A DNA stretch of 42,804 nucleotides from Planctomycetia bacterium (GTDB lineage Bacteria; Planctomycetota; Planctomycetia; Gemmatales; Gemmataceae), in the NCBI GenBank assembly GCA_005786805.1, contig SYCV01000215.1, positions 1 through 42,804 on the forward strand, in the 5' to 3' direction. Position 1 is the stretch's first letter; the number at the start of each line of letters is the position of its first letter. The translations under genes were made by a program, and so were the position numbers. The notes beneath the pieces were generated by a model, which was not told where the DNA came from, ran no database searches, and saw only the letters and a program-made list of their open reading frames with translations. Positions 1 through 8,132 of the stretch are shown piece after piece.

Positions 1-423
1 CCATGCAAGGTAAGCATTCTTGACAAGCTTCGCGCAAAGCTTCAGAAAAATGATTGCTGCGAAGCACCGAAGTGCGAAGCTCCCAAAGTCGTGAAGTGCG
101 AAAAGAAAGCTGATCCATGTGATCCATGCAAAGTTAGCCTTCTTGACAAACTTCGTGCAAAATTCGCCAAGGATTGCTGCGAAGCACCGAAGTGCGAAGC
201 TCCCAAAGTCGTGAAGTGCGAAAAGAAAGCTGATCCATGCGATCCATGCAAGGTAAGCCTTCTTGACAAACTTCGCGCTAAGTTGCACAAGAATGATTGC
301 TGCGAAGTAACCACCCAGGAAGCCGCCCCCAAAGCTGCTCCCAAGGGCGCGGAAAAACTTCCCGCTGGCAAATCCGCAAGTATTGTTCCAGTGCCCACCA
401 TCTCAGAAGTAAATGCTTTCTAA
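1..423 (+). CDS. Cys-rich tandem-repeat protein, C-terminal part (5' end outside window)
   Basis: The reading frame is open from the first base and ends at TAA 421-423, so this is the C-terminal 140 residues of a longer protein. It consists of a 40-41 residue unit (KVSLLDKLRAK, then a DCCEAPKCEAPK segment, then VVKCEKKADPCDPC) present two full times plus a partial third copy. The last 40 residues are unlike the repeat, rich in Ala, Pro and Lys, and end in VNAF. The protein is very rich in Cys and Lys, with CxxC and CC pairs suited to disulfide cross-linking or metal binding. Similar Cys-rich KLRAR/DCC repeats are, to my recollection, common in planctomycete proteins of unknown role; an envelope or structural role is only a guess. 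A GTG at 91 gives an in-frame internal start, but the same repeat continues upstream of it, so it is not the real start. Confidence 0.8.
   Translation, partial: PCKVSILDKLRAKLQKNDCCEAPKCEAPKVVKCEKKADPCDPCKVSLLDKLRAKFAKDCCEAPKCEAPKVVKCEKKADPCDPCKVSLLDKLRAKLHKNDCCEVTTQEAAPKAAPKGAEKLPAGKSASIVPVPTISEVNAF
4..306 (+). repeat. In-frame tandem repeat, units of 123 and 120 bp plus partial third copy
   Basis: Units begin at the TGC codons at 4, 127 and 247. Bases 52-119 and 172-239 are identical (68 bases), which points to recent duplication or gene conversion. Unit 2 is one codon shorter than unit 1. The third copy diverges after about 60 bases. More copies probably lie upstream, outside the window. 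Confidence 0.9.
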
Positions 424-447
424 TTAAGAAAGATTTTCCGAGGTGAG

Positions 448-490
448 TGTTGGGCAGGTTTGTTCATGCGAATGAACATTAATGTTGGGC
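448..490 (+). other. Small hairpin flanked by 8-base direct repeats in a 3' untranslated region
   Basis: TGTTCAT (461-467) and ATGAACA (472-478) form a perfect 7-bp stem closed by GCGA, a GNRA-type tetraloop. TGTTGGGC occurs on both sides, at 448-455 and 483-490. It lies between the stop of the repeat protein and its terminator. Function is unknown; it could be a processing or stability element, or chance. Confidence 0.35.
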
Positions 491-552
491 GGAGTTGGTT
501 TAATAAATCAAACTGTCCTCAGCCTGTGATTCCTGATAATCCTCAACCGCTT

Positions 553-588
553 AGCCCCGCAGAGAAATTTGCGGGGCTTCTTTTTTTA
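553..588 (+). terminator. Rho-independent terminator of the repeat-protein gene
   Basis: AGCCCCGC (553-560) pairs with GCGGGGCT (571-578) around a 10-base loop, followed by TCTTTTTTT. It is GC-rich with a strong T tract. The T tract runs into the stop codon of the convergent minus-strand gene. Confidence 0.9.
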
Positions 589-1320
589 TCTTTTGGTGTT
601 CCAGGCCGCATTTCCAAAGCGCGCATTCTCTAAAACCATGATCCTTTCCTTTTCCTCCCGCGTCCAATCCGATTCGTTAAAAACCCAATCCAGAGAATGA
701 CCCCAGACCTTGATTATTTCTAAGCGGAGTATTTCCGCATCCAACCTAATACCTGTTAGCTCAAGAATTCCCGGCAGGCTGGGAGTGTATTTGCTTTGAG
801 CAAGAAGTATTCCTCCATGCTGGATGATTCCTGTTTTTCTTTTTCGCTGGGCACTTCCCAATATCTTGTTTCGGTTGATGGTGAGGTCTTGTGGTGCGTG
901 GTGGTGGAAGCAAAGCAGTTTGCCGGGGTCGTTTCGCTGCTCAGGCAGGTTGATTTCAGATTGAATTACCCCAAGGTTTGAAAGAGCCTCTCGGATCACA
1001 AGATGAATTTTTTCCTGCCAAACGGTTGATTTATGGCCAGCGATTTTCAGGGGCATACCTAGGGCATAAGTTAGTTCATGGTGATGAACCAAGGCCTCTC
1101 CACCAGTAGTCCTTCGGACCCATGGGAGAACTTTGAGTGTTTCGGAATTAGTTATAAGTGAGGAGGATTGAAAGTATCCTAGACTTACAGTTGGCTCAGT
1201 CCAGGTGTAAAAACGAAGGGAACAAATTTCCTTTTCAGCAAGCTCGAGCAGTAGTTCATCCGTGGCCATTGCATTTGGCCCGGAATCGCAACTCAATGGA
1301 AAAAGCCTGCACTCATTCAA
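586..1320 (-). CDS. Lipoyl attachment enzyme of the LplA/LipM family (lipoate ligase or octanoyltransferase)
   Basis: The 244-residue product has the biotin/lipoate A/B transferase fold signature: RRTTGGEALVHHHELTYAL at about 69-87 and NKILGSAQRKRKTGIIQHGG at 151-170, with Lys152 as the expected conserved lysine. Cys137 lies in LLCFHHHAPQDL, matching the place of the catalytic cysteine of LipM-type octanoyltransferases, so octanoyl transfer to GcvH is as likely as ATP-dependent lipoate ligation. There is no C-terminal LplA accessory domain. The frame opens with TTG, with AGGT about 8 bases upstream; the start agrees with family members, which begin about 20 residues before the MATDELLLE-type segment. 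It follows gcvPB by 19 bases, so it probably lipoylates the GcvH made by the same operon. Assignment to the family is firm; the exact reaction is not. Confidence 0.85.
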   Translation of the reverse strand: MNECRLFPLSCDSGPNAMATDELLLELAEKEICSLRFYTWTEPTVSLGYFQSSSLITNSETLKVLPWVRRTTGGEALVHHHELTYALGMPLKIAGHKSTVWQEKIHLVIREALSNLGVIQSEINLPEQRNDPGKLLCFHHHAPQDLTINRNKILGSAQRKRKTGIIQHGGILLAQSKYTPSLPGILELTGIRLDAEILRLEIIKVWGHSLDWVFNESDWTREEKERIMVLENARFGNAAWNTKR

Positions 1321-1339
1321 CTGAAAATACCTGAAGACA

Positions 1340-2791
1340 TTACTTCTTCCAGCGAAGTATTGGTTCCTTGGCAGCTTTTACCTCATCAGGCCTGCTTATA
1401 TCCAGAGTGTGTGGGGCGGTATGAAGGAAATCCGAATCCTCATCACGGATTTTGATCATGGTTTTAGCGAAATGTTCAAGGGTTTCCTTGCTCTCGGTCT
1501 CCGTAGGTTCCATCATCATGGCCTCAGGTACAACAAGGGGGAAATATACCGTTGGAGCGTGATACCCATAATCAAGTAAACGCTTTCCTATGTCCATTGC
1601 GCTGATTTTTTTATCTTTTCGAAGAGTCCGCGCGCTTGCGACAAATTCGTGCATGCAACGGTCGCCATGCGGGACATCAAACGAATCCTTCAAAAGACTG
1701 AGGAGATAATTTGCGTTTAAAACAGCGTTTTCACTTACTTTTTTAAGGCCATCAGGCCCAAGCGTGCGAATATAAAAATAACCCCTCAGTAAAATGCCTA
1801 CATTTCCAAAGAAGCTTCTTACTCTTCCAATCGATTTTGGCCGGTCGTAGTCAAGTTTGAATCCTTGGCTGGTTTTGGCGATTAAAGGAGCGGGTAAAAA
1901 AGGCACCAATTGTTTTCTAACGGCAATCGGGCCGGAACCAGGTCCACCAGCTCCGTGAGGGCCGGTGAAAGTCTTGTGCACATTGTAATGCATCATGTCT
2001 GCGCCAAAATCGCCAGGCCGGGTGATGCCTAAAATGGCATTCATGTTGGCACCATCAAGATAAACAAGTCCACCTGCCTTGTGGATTAACTCTGTTATCT
2101 GGGCAATCTGCTCGTCAAATAAACCAATAGTGTTTGGGTTGGTGATCATAAAAACTGCGGTTTGAGAATCAATCTTGGAGATAAGATCTTCCATATCGAC
2201 TCTGCCGCGGGAATTACTTTTGATTGTGATTGTGTCGAAGCCAGCTATTGCTGCGCTGGCGGGGTTGGTTCCATGGGCGCTATCAGGTATGAGAACCTTG
2301 GTTCGTTTTTCTTTTTTGTCGCGAAAGTAGGCCGCTGCCACAAGCAATGCGGTTAATTCGCCTTGTGCCCCAGCCGCGGGTTGCAATGAAACTCCATCAA
2401 GCCCAGCAATCTCAGCTAAATAGTTTTGCATTTCCCAAAGTATTTCGAGCATACCCTGGCATGTTTGATCGTCTTGAAGAGGATGGACATTGGATAGGCC
2501 ACCAATTGACCCAAGTCTTTCGTGTCGCTTCGGGTTGTATTTCATGGTGCAACTGCCAAGTGGATAAAAGTTGCAGTCTATAGCCATGTTTTTGGTCGAA
2601 AGGTTGACATAGTGCCTCACGATGTCGATTTCAGCCATCTCAGGTAACAATGTCGGGGCATTGCTAACATATTTTTTGTCGAGGAGTTCTGATGAAGTTT
2701 TTGTTGGAACATCACATTCTGGAAGAAGATGGCACCTTCTGCCAGAATGGCTGATTTCAAAAAGTAAACCGGTAGACTGGGACTTATCCAT
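1340..2791 (-). CDS. gcvPB: Glycine dehydrogenase (decarboxylating) subunit 2, P-protein C-terminal half
   Basis: This PLP-dependent subunit decarboxylates glycine and passes the aminomethyl group to lipoyl-GcvH, as a heterotetramer with GcvPA. The 483-residue length is usual for the split form. MHYNVHKTFTGPHGAGGPG holds the PLP lysine, Lys273. Other family segments are NFYPLGSCTMKYNP near 74-87 and SAHGTNPASA near 171-180. ATG at 2791 is preceded by GAGG at 5-base spacing. It lies 53 bases after gcvPA and 19 bases before the lipoyl transferase gene. The split PA/PB arrangement differs from the single-chain GcvP of enterobacteria but is widespread in bacteria. Confidence 0.97.
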   Translation of the reverse strand: MDKSQSTGLLFEISHSGRRCHLLPECDVPTKTSSELLDKKYVSNAPTLLPEMAEIDIVRHYVNLSTKNMAIDCNFYPLGSCTMKYNPKRHERLGSIGGLSNVHPLQDDQTCQGMLEILWEMQNYLAEIAGLDGVSLQPAAGAQGELTALLVAAAYFRDKKEKRTKVLIPDSAHGTNPASAAIAGFDTITIKSNSRGRVDMEDLISKIDSQTAVFMITNPNTIGLFDEQIAQITELIHKAGGLVYLDGANMNAILGITRPGDFGADMMHYNVHKTFTGPHGAGGPGSGPIAVRKQLVPFLPAPLIAKTSQGFKLDYDRPKSIGRVRSFFGNVGILLRGYFYIRTLGPDGLKKVSENAVLNANYLLSLLKDSFDVPHGDRCMHEFVASARTLRKDKKISAMDIGKRLLDYGYHAPTVYFPLVVPEAMMMEPTETESKETLEHFAKTMIKIRDEDSDFLHTAPHTLDISRPDEVKAAKEPILRWKK

Positions 2792-2844
2792 AATTACCTC
2801 AATGCACCATTTATGATTTTAAAATTTCTAAAATTAGTCGTCAG

Positions 2845-4209
2845 CTATTGTTTTCCTTGAACAGCTTTGACAGCAGCGCCAAATAAAGCGGCATAATTTT
2901 CAAGCTCGGAGCGTGTGCGCTTCTCAGTGACGGCGATGGTCATCACATTTGCCATTTCTTTAAACCATCGGCCCTGGCATAAACCCGCAAGAATTCGATC
3001 CTTCACAAGCGCGTTAATTACCGGTTGAGCAGCACATGGCAGTTCGATTGTGAATTCCTTGAAAAATTGCTGGTTGAACTTTGGTTTTACCCCAGGAATT
3101 TTACAAAGAAGATCCATTAGGAAGTTGGCTTTTCGGAAGCAAAGCTCAGCGGTTTCAGTGAGGCCCTTGGGGCCGAGGGCAGCAAGATATACTGATGCTC
3201 TCAGTGCAAAAAGCCCTTGGTTAGTGCATATGTTGCTGGTTGCTTTTTCTCGCCGGATATGTTGTTCGCGGGTTTGCAAGGTGAGTACCCAGCAGCGTTT
3301 GCCGTTACGGTCGACGGTTTGCCCGACCAACCTGCCTGGGATTTTTCGAACAAAAGCTTCCTTGCAGGAAAGCAAGCCAAGATAAGGCCCGCCATAAATC
3401 ATCGGATTGCCCAGGCATTGCCCCTCAGCGACTGCGATATCCGCATCGTATTCGCCAGGTTTTTTTAAAACACCAAGGCTGATAGGATCATAGGTGACGA
3501 TGAAGAGAGCGCCTTTTGAGTGGACAAGTTTGGAAATTTCCTCAACCTCTTCAAGATTTCCAAAAAAGTTTGGATGTTGGACAATTACACAACTGACTGT
3601 TTCGTCAAGTTTGCCTGCAAGGTCCTCAAGGCACATCTTTCCTGATGGGCATGCAACCGTTTCCACCGATGGTTCAAGGTTAGCAAGATATGTGGTGAAC
3701 GAAAGCCTGTATTCAGGATGAACAGATTCTGCGACCAGAACCTTACCCATTCGACCAGTCACGGACATTGCCATGAGAATCGCTTCCGCCAAGCCGGAAC
3801 CTGCCTCATAAAGGCTGGAGTTTGAAATGTCCATGGCGGTAAGTTGGGAAATCATGGTTTGAAATTCATAAAACGCCTGAAGGCTTCCCTGACTGGCCTC
3901 TGCCTGATAAGGGGTGTAGGCGGTATAAAATTCACTTCTGGAGGAAACGGTGTCTACAACAGCGGGTATGAAGTGGTCATAACTGCCTCCCCCGAGGTAG
4001 CATACTGCTCCATCGGCGGAAATATTTGCGTTCGCAAGGCGCTCAACATGCCTTGTCAACTCAATTTCTGTGAGGGCCTCAGGAACATTAAGTGGCCTTT
4101 TAAGCCTGACTGATTCAGGAATGGTCGAGAAAAGATCATCAATGCTTGACACACCTATGCTTTTAAGCATTTCTTTTTTATCATCAGGTGTGTTTAAAAG
4201 ATAAGCCAC
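2845..4209 (-). CDS. gcvPA: Glycine dehydrogenase (decarboxylating) subunit 1, P-protein N-terminal half
   Basis: The 454-residue product has the typical GcvPA start (MAYLLNTPDDKKEMLKSIGV), the FLGGGSYDH-type segment as YLGGGSYDHFIPA near 72-84, and SLYEAGSGLAEA near 133-144. It is the structural partner of the catalytic GcvPB and lacks the PLP lysine. The start codon is GTG at 4209, with GGAG 6 bases upstream; an ATG overlaps it out of frame and is not the start. It lies between gcvH (57 bases upstream) and gcvPB in the same operon. Confidence 0.96.
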   Translation of the reverse strand: MAYLLNTPDDKKEMLKSIGVSSIDDLFSTIPESVRLKRPLNVPEALTEIELTRHVERLANANISADGAVCYLGGGSYDHFIPAVVDTVSSRSEFYTAYTPYQAEASQGSLQAFYEFQTMISQLTAMDISNSSLYEAGSGLAEAILMAMSVTGRMGKVLVAESVHPEYRLSFTTYLANLEPSVETVACPSGKMCLEDLAGKLDETVSCVIVQHPNFFGNLEEVEEISKLVHSKGALFIVTYDPISLGVLKKPGEYDADIAVAEGQCLGNPMIYGGPYLGLLSCKEAFVRKIPGRLVGQTVDRNGKRCWVLTLQTREQHIRREKATSNICTNQGLFALRASVYLAALGPKGLTETAELCFRKANFLMDLLCKIPGVKPKFNQQFFKEFTIELPCAAQPVINALVKDRILAGLCQGRWFKEMANVMTIAVTEKRTRSELENYAALFGAAVKAVQGKQ

Positions 4210-4266
4210 ATTTAGCTCCTTCAGTATGTGCTGCTTAAAAAATTGCGTACAGGGCTTCCTAAACCC

Positions 4267-4653
4267 CTAGTGGGATTCAGATGCAATTTGCTTTTCATAA
4301 GCGGCGTGATTCATCAGATGATCCAGATTTGGTTTTCCGGACATTTTGATTTTCACAAGCCATCCCTTTCCAAAGGGGTCTTTTGAAATTGCCGCGGGAT
4401 CTTGGACTAATTTGTCATTGACTTCGACAATCTCACCATCAACAGGGGCATATATGTCACTAACCGCTTTTACTGACTCGATTTCACCGAAACTATCACC
4501 TTTTAAAGCAGGGTCACCCACATCAGGCATATCGATGTAAATAACATCTGTAAGAAGATCAACAGCGAATTTTGTGAGGCCAACAGTGCAAATGTTGCCT
4601 TCAATAGCAGCCCATTCGTGAGTTTTTGTATAACGGAGTTTAAGTGGATCCAT
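4267..4653 (-). CDS. gcvH: Glycine cleavage system H protein
   Basis: The lipoyl carrier of the glycine cleavage system; it shuttles the aminomethyl group between P, T and L proteins. With the start at 4653 it is 128 residues, the normal size, starting MDPLKLRYTKTHEW. ESVKAVSDIYAPVDGEI carries the lipoyl-lysine, Lys62. The open frame continues 32 codons further upstream to a TTG, but that part is not GcvH-like, while ATG 4653 has GGGAG 8 bases upstream, so the shorter form is chosen. It sits between gcvT and gcvPA. The lipoyl group is probably supplied by the LipM/LplA-family gene at the end of the operon. Confidence 0.97.
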   Translation of the reverse strand: MDPLKLRYTKTHEWAAIEGNICTVGLTKFAVDLLTDVIYIDMPDVGDPALKGDSFGEIESVKAVSDIYAPVDGEIVEVNDKLVQDPAAISKDPFGKGWLVKIKMSGKPNLDHLMNHAAYEKQIASESH

Positions 4654-4745
4654 GGTAAATACTCCCTGAAGCATTTTGCTTCTATCTAATATAAATAAGC
4701 AACCACCGAGTAACTTTCCAAATTCCGTGATGGCAAACGCAGCCA

Positions 4746-5825
4746 TCAAGTTGTTTTACGCTTGTAAAAAGGCAAGGGAACCACTTTGCAAGGTTCAGAT
4801 TTGCCACGAATATCAACATCCAATTCAGTGCCAATGGCAGATAGAGTAGCAGGAACATAGGCCATTGCAATCGACTTGTTAAAAGTGGGCGAAAAAGTTC
4901 CACTGGTAACTTTGCCTACTACTGTTCCATTTTTGGTGATGGGATATAATTCGCGTGGTATTCGTTTCCCGGATAATTCAACCCCGACACGGATTCTTGC
5001 TGATTGGGTGTTTTTTTCTTTTAATAAAGCTTCCTTGCCAATGAATTCACCTTTGTCGAACTTAACGGCCCAACCCAGTCCAGCTTCCAAAGGATTGGTG
5101 CTCTCATCAATTTCGTGACCATATAGTGGCATGCCCGCTTCAAGTCGCAGGGTGTCTCTGGCACCAAGGCCACAAGGTTTGCATCCCAAGGATACAAGTT
5201 TTTCCCAGACTTTAATCTCCTCGCCCCTTGGTAGAATAATTTCAATCCCGTCTTCTCCGGTATACCCAGTCCTACTAACCAAACTAGGAATATCCATGGT
5301 TTTTGAATCAAAGCTAAAATAGTAACCTAACTTGGAAATGTCGTTGGAGATCAACTGTTTGGCAAGGTTGATTGATTTTGGCCCCTGTACCGCAATCATG
5401 CTGGTGGAAAGGGTTTGATCCTCGATTTTGACATTGAGAGACTTAATATTGCTTTCGAGCCAGGATACTATTTTCAAACGATTTGAGGCATTAACAACTA
5501 AAATAAAATCATCTGCGTGCTGATAAACCAGTATGTCATCAAGAATATTACCCTTTTCATTACAGACCAAATTATAGCGGACTTGGCCTGCTCTAAGGTT
5601 GGCGGAATTATTGGAGCACGTTAACTGCAGAAAATTTGTTGAATCGGGACCATGAATTCTAAGCCTGCCCATGTGGCCGATGTCAAAAATACCAGAATCA
5701 TTCCTAACAGAAACATGTTCATCAACAATGGTTGTGTATTGAACAGGCATATCCCAGCCGCCAAAATCAACCATGCGTGCGCCATGAGTGCTATGCCAGG
5801 AATGAAGGGATGTCTCTAATGCCAT
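4746..5825 (-). CDS. gcvT: Aminomethyltransferase, glycine cleavage system T protein
   Basis: Transfers the methylene group from aminomethyl-GcvH to tetrahydrofolate, releasing ammonia. The 359-residue protein begins MALETSLHSWHSTHGARMVDFGGWDMPVQY, a typical GcvT N-terminus, and has LGARDTLRLEAGMPLYGHEI near 226-245 and RTGYTGEDGIEI near 185-196. ATG 5825 is preceded by AGAGG. The frame stays open upstream to a TTG at 5936, adding 37 hydrophobic residues, but that extension has no family counterpart and no good ribosome binding site. It lies 114 bases after glyA and 92 bases before gcvH. Confidence 0.96.
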   Translation of the reverse strand: MALETSLHSWHSTHGARMVDFGGWDMPVQYTTIVDEHVSVRNDSGIFDIGHMGRLRIHGPDSTNFLQLTCSNNSANLRAGQVRYNLVCNEKGNILDDILVYQHADDFILVVNASNRLKIVSWLESNIKSLNVKIEDQTLSTSMIAVQGPKSINLAKQLISNDISKLGYYFSFDSKTMDIPSLVSRTGYTGEDGIEIILPRGEEIKVWEKLVSLGCKPCGLGARDTLRLEAGMPLYGHEIDESTNPLEAGLGWAVKFDKGEFIGKEALLKEKNTQSARIRVGVELSGKRIPRELYPITKNGTVVGKVTSGTFSPTFNKSIAMAYVPATLSAIGTELDVDIRGKSEPCKVVPLPFYKRKTT

Positions 5826-5939
5826 GAAACCTCTGAGAAAATAAATAAAAACGAAGGGCGCAGCTAAAACACATAGCAGCTGGCATCGAGCCTTATAAAT
5901 CACCCCCAGCCCAAACATTAAAACTTTTTGAGTCAACTA

Positions 5940-7184
5940 TCAAGCTAGTTCCGACGGGGCTGGAAAACTCTTGCATAGTTCCTTTATTTCGCCACGAATT
6001 TTGGCCTGAAGGTTCGTGTCGTCAGGATTTGCCAGGATATCGCAGATCCAATGTGCGATTTTTTTCATCTCCAATTCTTTCATTCCTCTGGTAGTCAAGG
6101 CAGGGGTGCCAATGCGGATGCCAGATGGATCCAGGGGTTTTCTTGTGTCGTAAGGTATACCGTTCCGATTGATGGTTATACCAGCAGCGTCCAGTGATTT
6201 TTCAGCGATCTTGCCGCTTAATCCTTTGTGATTGACATCTACAAGCATCATATGATTGTCGGTGCCGCCAGAGATTATTCGATGACCCCGGGACAAGATT
6301 TCATGTGCTACCGCTCGAGCATTCGCGACAATTTGCGAAGCGTACACTTTAAATGCTGGTTGCATCGCCTCATTAAAAATGATGGCTTTGGCTGCAACGA
6401 CATGCATCAGCGGGCCGCCTTGCATCCCAGGAAAAACAGCTTGGTTGAGCTTATCCGCCCAAATCTTCTTGCACATTGCCAAGCCACTTCGTGGTCCACG
6501 CAAGGTTTTGTGAGTGGTGGTGGTTACAAAATCAGCCCAAGGTACAGGAGATGGGTGTTGGTCTCCCGCCACCAATCCCGCGATGTGAGCCATGTCCACC
6601 ATGAAAATGGATTTGTTATCGTTGGCAATTTCAGCAAACTTTGCAAAATCTATTATCCTGGAATAAGCACTGGCACCAGCAAGAACCATTTTTGGTTTAT
6701 GCTCCTTTGCCAAGCGGGCTACTTCATCGTAATCGATTCGCCCATCATCCTGCCTTACGCCATAAGGGATAATCTTGTAAAGTTTTCCTGAAAAATTAAG
6801 GTGCATACCATGGGTGAGATGCCCACCGTGTGCCAGATTCATGCCAAGGATCGTGTCGCCTGGTTGGAGGCAGGAAAAGTAAACAGCCATGTTGGCGCTG
6901 GCGCCAGCATGAGGTTGGACATTGGCATGTTCCGCGCCAAAAAGTTTGCAAGCCCTGCTGATTGCAAGTGACTCAGCCTCATCCACGAACTCACAACCGC
7001 CATAGTATCGCTTGCCAGGGTATCCTTCAGCATATTTGTTGGTAAGAACAGATCCTTGTGCCGCCATGATTGCAGGGCTTGTGTAGTTCTCGGAGGCAAT
7101 CATCTCCAAGCCTTCTTGTTGCCTTTGTTTTTCGTGAAGGATTGCCTTCCAAATTTCTGGGTCAGCTTTTTCAATTGGATTCAT
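5940..7184 (-). CDS. glyA: Serine hydroxymethyltransferase
   Basis: PLP enzyme that interconverts serine and glycine with methylene-tetrahydrofolate, so it shares both products with the downstream glycine cleavage genes. Hallmarks are [18 protein letters not shown] near 28-45, [20 protein letters not shown] near 49-68, and [17 protein letters not shown] with the PLP lysine, Lys226. An in-frame ATG lies four codons upstream (7196), but the GGAG ribosome binding site is inside that extension and sits 6 bases before ATG 7184, which decides for 414 residues. It is 40 bases after the HAD hydrolase gene, probably in one operon. Confidence 0.97.
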   Translation of the reverse strand: MNPIEKADPEIWKAILHEKQRQQEGLEMIASENYTSPAIMAAQGSVLTNKYAEGYPGKRYYGGCEFVDEAESLAISRACKLFGAEHANVQPHAGASANMAVYFSCLQPGDTILGMNLAHGGHLTHGMHLNFSGKLYKIIPYGVRQDDGRIDYDEVARLAKEHKPKMVLAGASAYSRIIDFAKFAEIANDNKSIFMVDMAHIAGLVAGDQHPSPVPWADFVTTTTHKTLRGPRSGLAMCKKIWADKLNQAVFPGMQGGPLMHVVAAKAIIFNEAMQPAFKVYASQIVANARAVAHEILSRGHRIISGGTDNHMMLVDVNHKGLSGKIAEKSLDAAGITINRNGIPYDTRKPLDPSGIRIGTPALTTRGMKELEMKKIAHWICDILANPDDTNLQAKIRGEIKELCKSFPAPSELA

Positions 7185-7224
7185 TTTATTCTCCATATGT
7201 TTTTATGATAGCTAGTAATGGTAT

Positions 7225-7833
7225 TTAAAAAGAAATGCCACGGTTTGCCAGTTCTTTTTCCAGATTTAGGTCTTGTTGATAGACAATTCCATCCCAACCG
7301 CAATTCTTGGCGGTTTGAATATTCACATGAAGGTCGTCAATAAACAAACATTCAGAGGGCTTGGTTTTAGTTTTTTCATTAAGAATATCGTAGATCTGTC
7401 TGCTGGGTTTCCTGCATCGCACCTCATGGGACAAAATCAAGGAGTCAAAATGACCTAGCACATTTTCGAATTGCTTTGTGAATCTTTGTGCATGAAACCA
7501 ATTGGTGTTGCTCAACAAAACCAATCTGTATGATTTGGATAATCGTGGAATGATGTCGCAGACTGGTTGGTTGGGGGCAAACATATCGCTGAATGCATGG
7601 TCGAATTCATGGTCCTGGCAGTCAATCAAGAGAGAATCACGGATAATTTTTCTATATTGTTCGGGAGTTAAGTTGCCCTTTTCGAGTTCATTTTCTGTTT
7701 GTTCCTCAAATAAAACATTTCGAATGGTTTCGATGCTTTTGTTGCAGTAATTGGCAACCTGGGTGGCAGCTTTCAGATGACTGAAAGTGCCTATCACATT
7801 TCCAAAATCAAAGACTAAAACTTTATTATCCAT
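7225..7833 (-). CDS. HAD-superfamily hydrolase, YihX-like subclass
   Basis: The 202-residue product has the four HAD motifs: VLVFDFGNVIG (nucleophile Asp9), LVLLSNTN (motif II serine), RCRKPSRQIYD (motif III lysine) and CLFIDDLHVNI (motif IV acidic pair). The first motif is D-x-G-N rather than D-x-D, as in YihX/HAD4-type sugar phosphatases. A four-helix cap occupies roughly residues 15-85. It is the first gene ahead of glyA and the gcv genes, 40 bases apart. Phosphatase activity on a small phosphorylated metabolite is expected from the family, but the substrate cannot be read from the sequence. No clear Shine-Dalgarno precedes the ATG. Confidence 0.85.
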   Translation of the reverse strand: MDNKVLVFDFGNVIGTFSHLKAATQVANYCNKSIETIRNVLFEEQTENELEKGNLTPEQYRKIIRDSLLIDCQDHEFDHAFSDMFAPNQPVCDIIPRLSKSYRLVLLSNTNWFHAQRFTKQFENVLGHFDSLILSHEVRCRKPSRQIYDILNEKTKTKPSECLFIDDLHVNIQTAKNCGWDGIVYQQDLNLEKELANRGISF

Positions 7834-7868
7834 CAGGGAAGATTATCCGGGTTGAAAAAAATGACAAC

Positions 7869-8132
7869 CTAATAATCTGATGAAAAAATACTGTTGTCCA
7901 AGTCCTTGTGTTTTTTGTTGGAAATCCATGCAATTTGAAAGTTTCCATTCCAATTCTTTTCCAATTTGAAGGCGGCATGAACTGAATCAAAACTTTTGGC
8001 CCATAATGAAATTATCTTGGATTCAAAACCGTCGGAATCTCTTGCTAGGAACACCTTTTCAGTGTAAAGATAGAGGCTTGATACAGTCTGTAGGATTGCA
8101 AGATAATCAAGTTCAGGAGTTGTTTCATGGAA
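7869..8132 (-). pseudogene. Possible gene remnant or very short unknown protein
   Basis: The minus-strand frame is open from just after a stop at 8133-8135 to TAG at 7869-7871, 87 codons. The only standard start in it is GTG 8054, which would give 61 residues (FLARDSDGFESKIISLWAK and onward). The translated part upstream of that GTG ([20 protein letters not shown]) also looks protein-like, which would suit the C-terminal end of a decayed gene. It fills the gap between the divergent HAD and cysK genes. I recognise no family and see no ribosome binding site, so this could be chance. Confidence 0.22.

Noticed and set aside
42-401. Minus-strand frame of 119 residues opposite the repeat gene
   Set aside because: It is a mirror of the tandem repeats; the plus-strand frame has the Cys-rich protein logic, a stop and a terminator right after it.
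4654-4749. Upstream extension of gcvH by 32 codons
   Set aside because: GGGAG at the right distance and the family start both point to ATG 4653.
5826-5939. Glycine riboswitch or hydrophobic N-terminal extension between glyA and gcvT
   Set aside because: I could not find the conserved glycine aptamer segments, and the 37-residue extension begins with TTG, has no ribosome binding site and no GcvT counterpart.
6228-6791. Plus-strand frame of 187 residues inside glyA
   Set aside because: Antisense shadow of a strongly conserved gene; no family likeness.
8078-8107. TTGATA-18-GATAAT as cysK promoter
   Set aside because: Transcription would start inside the AGGAG ribosome binding site.
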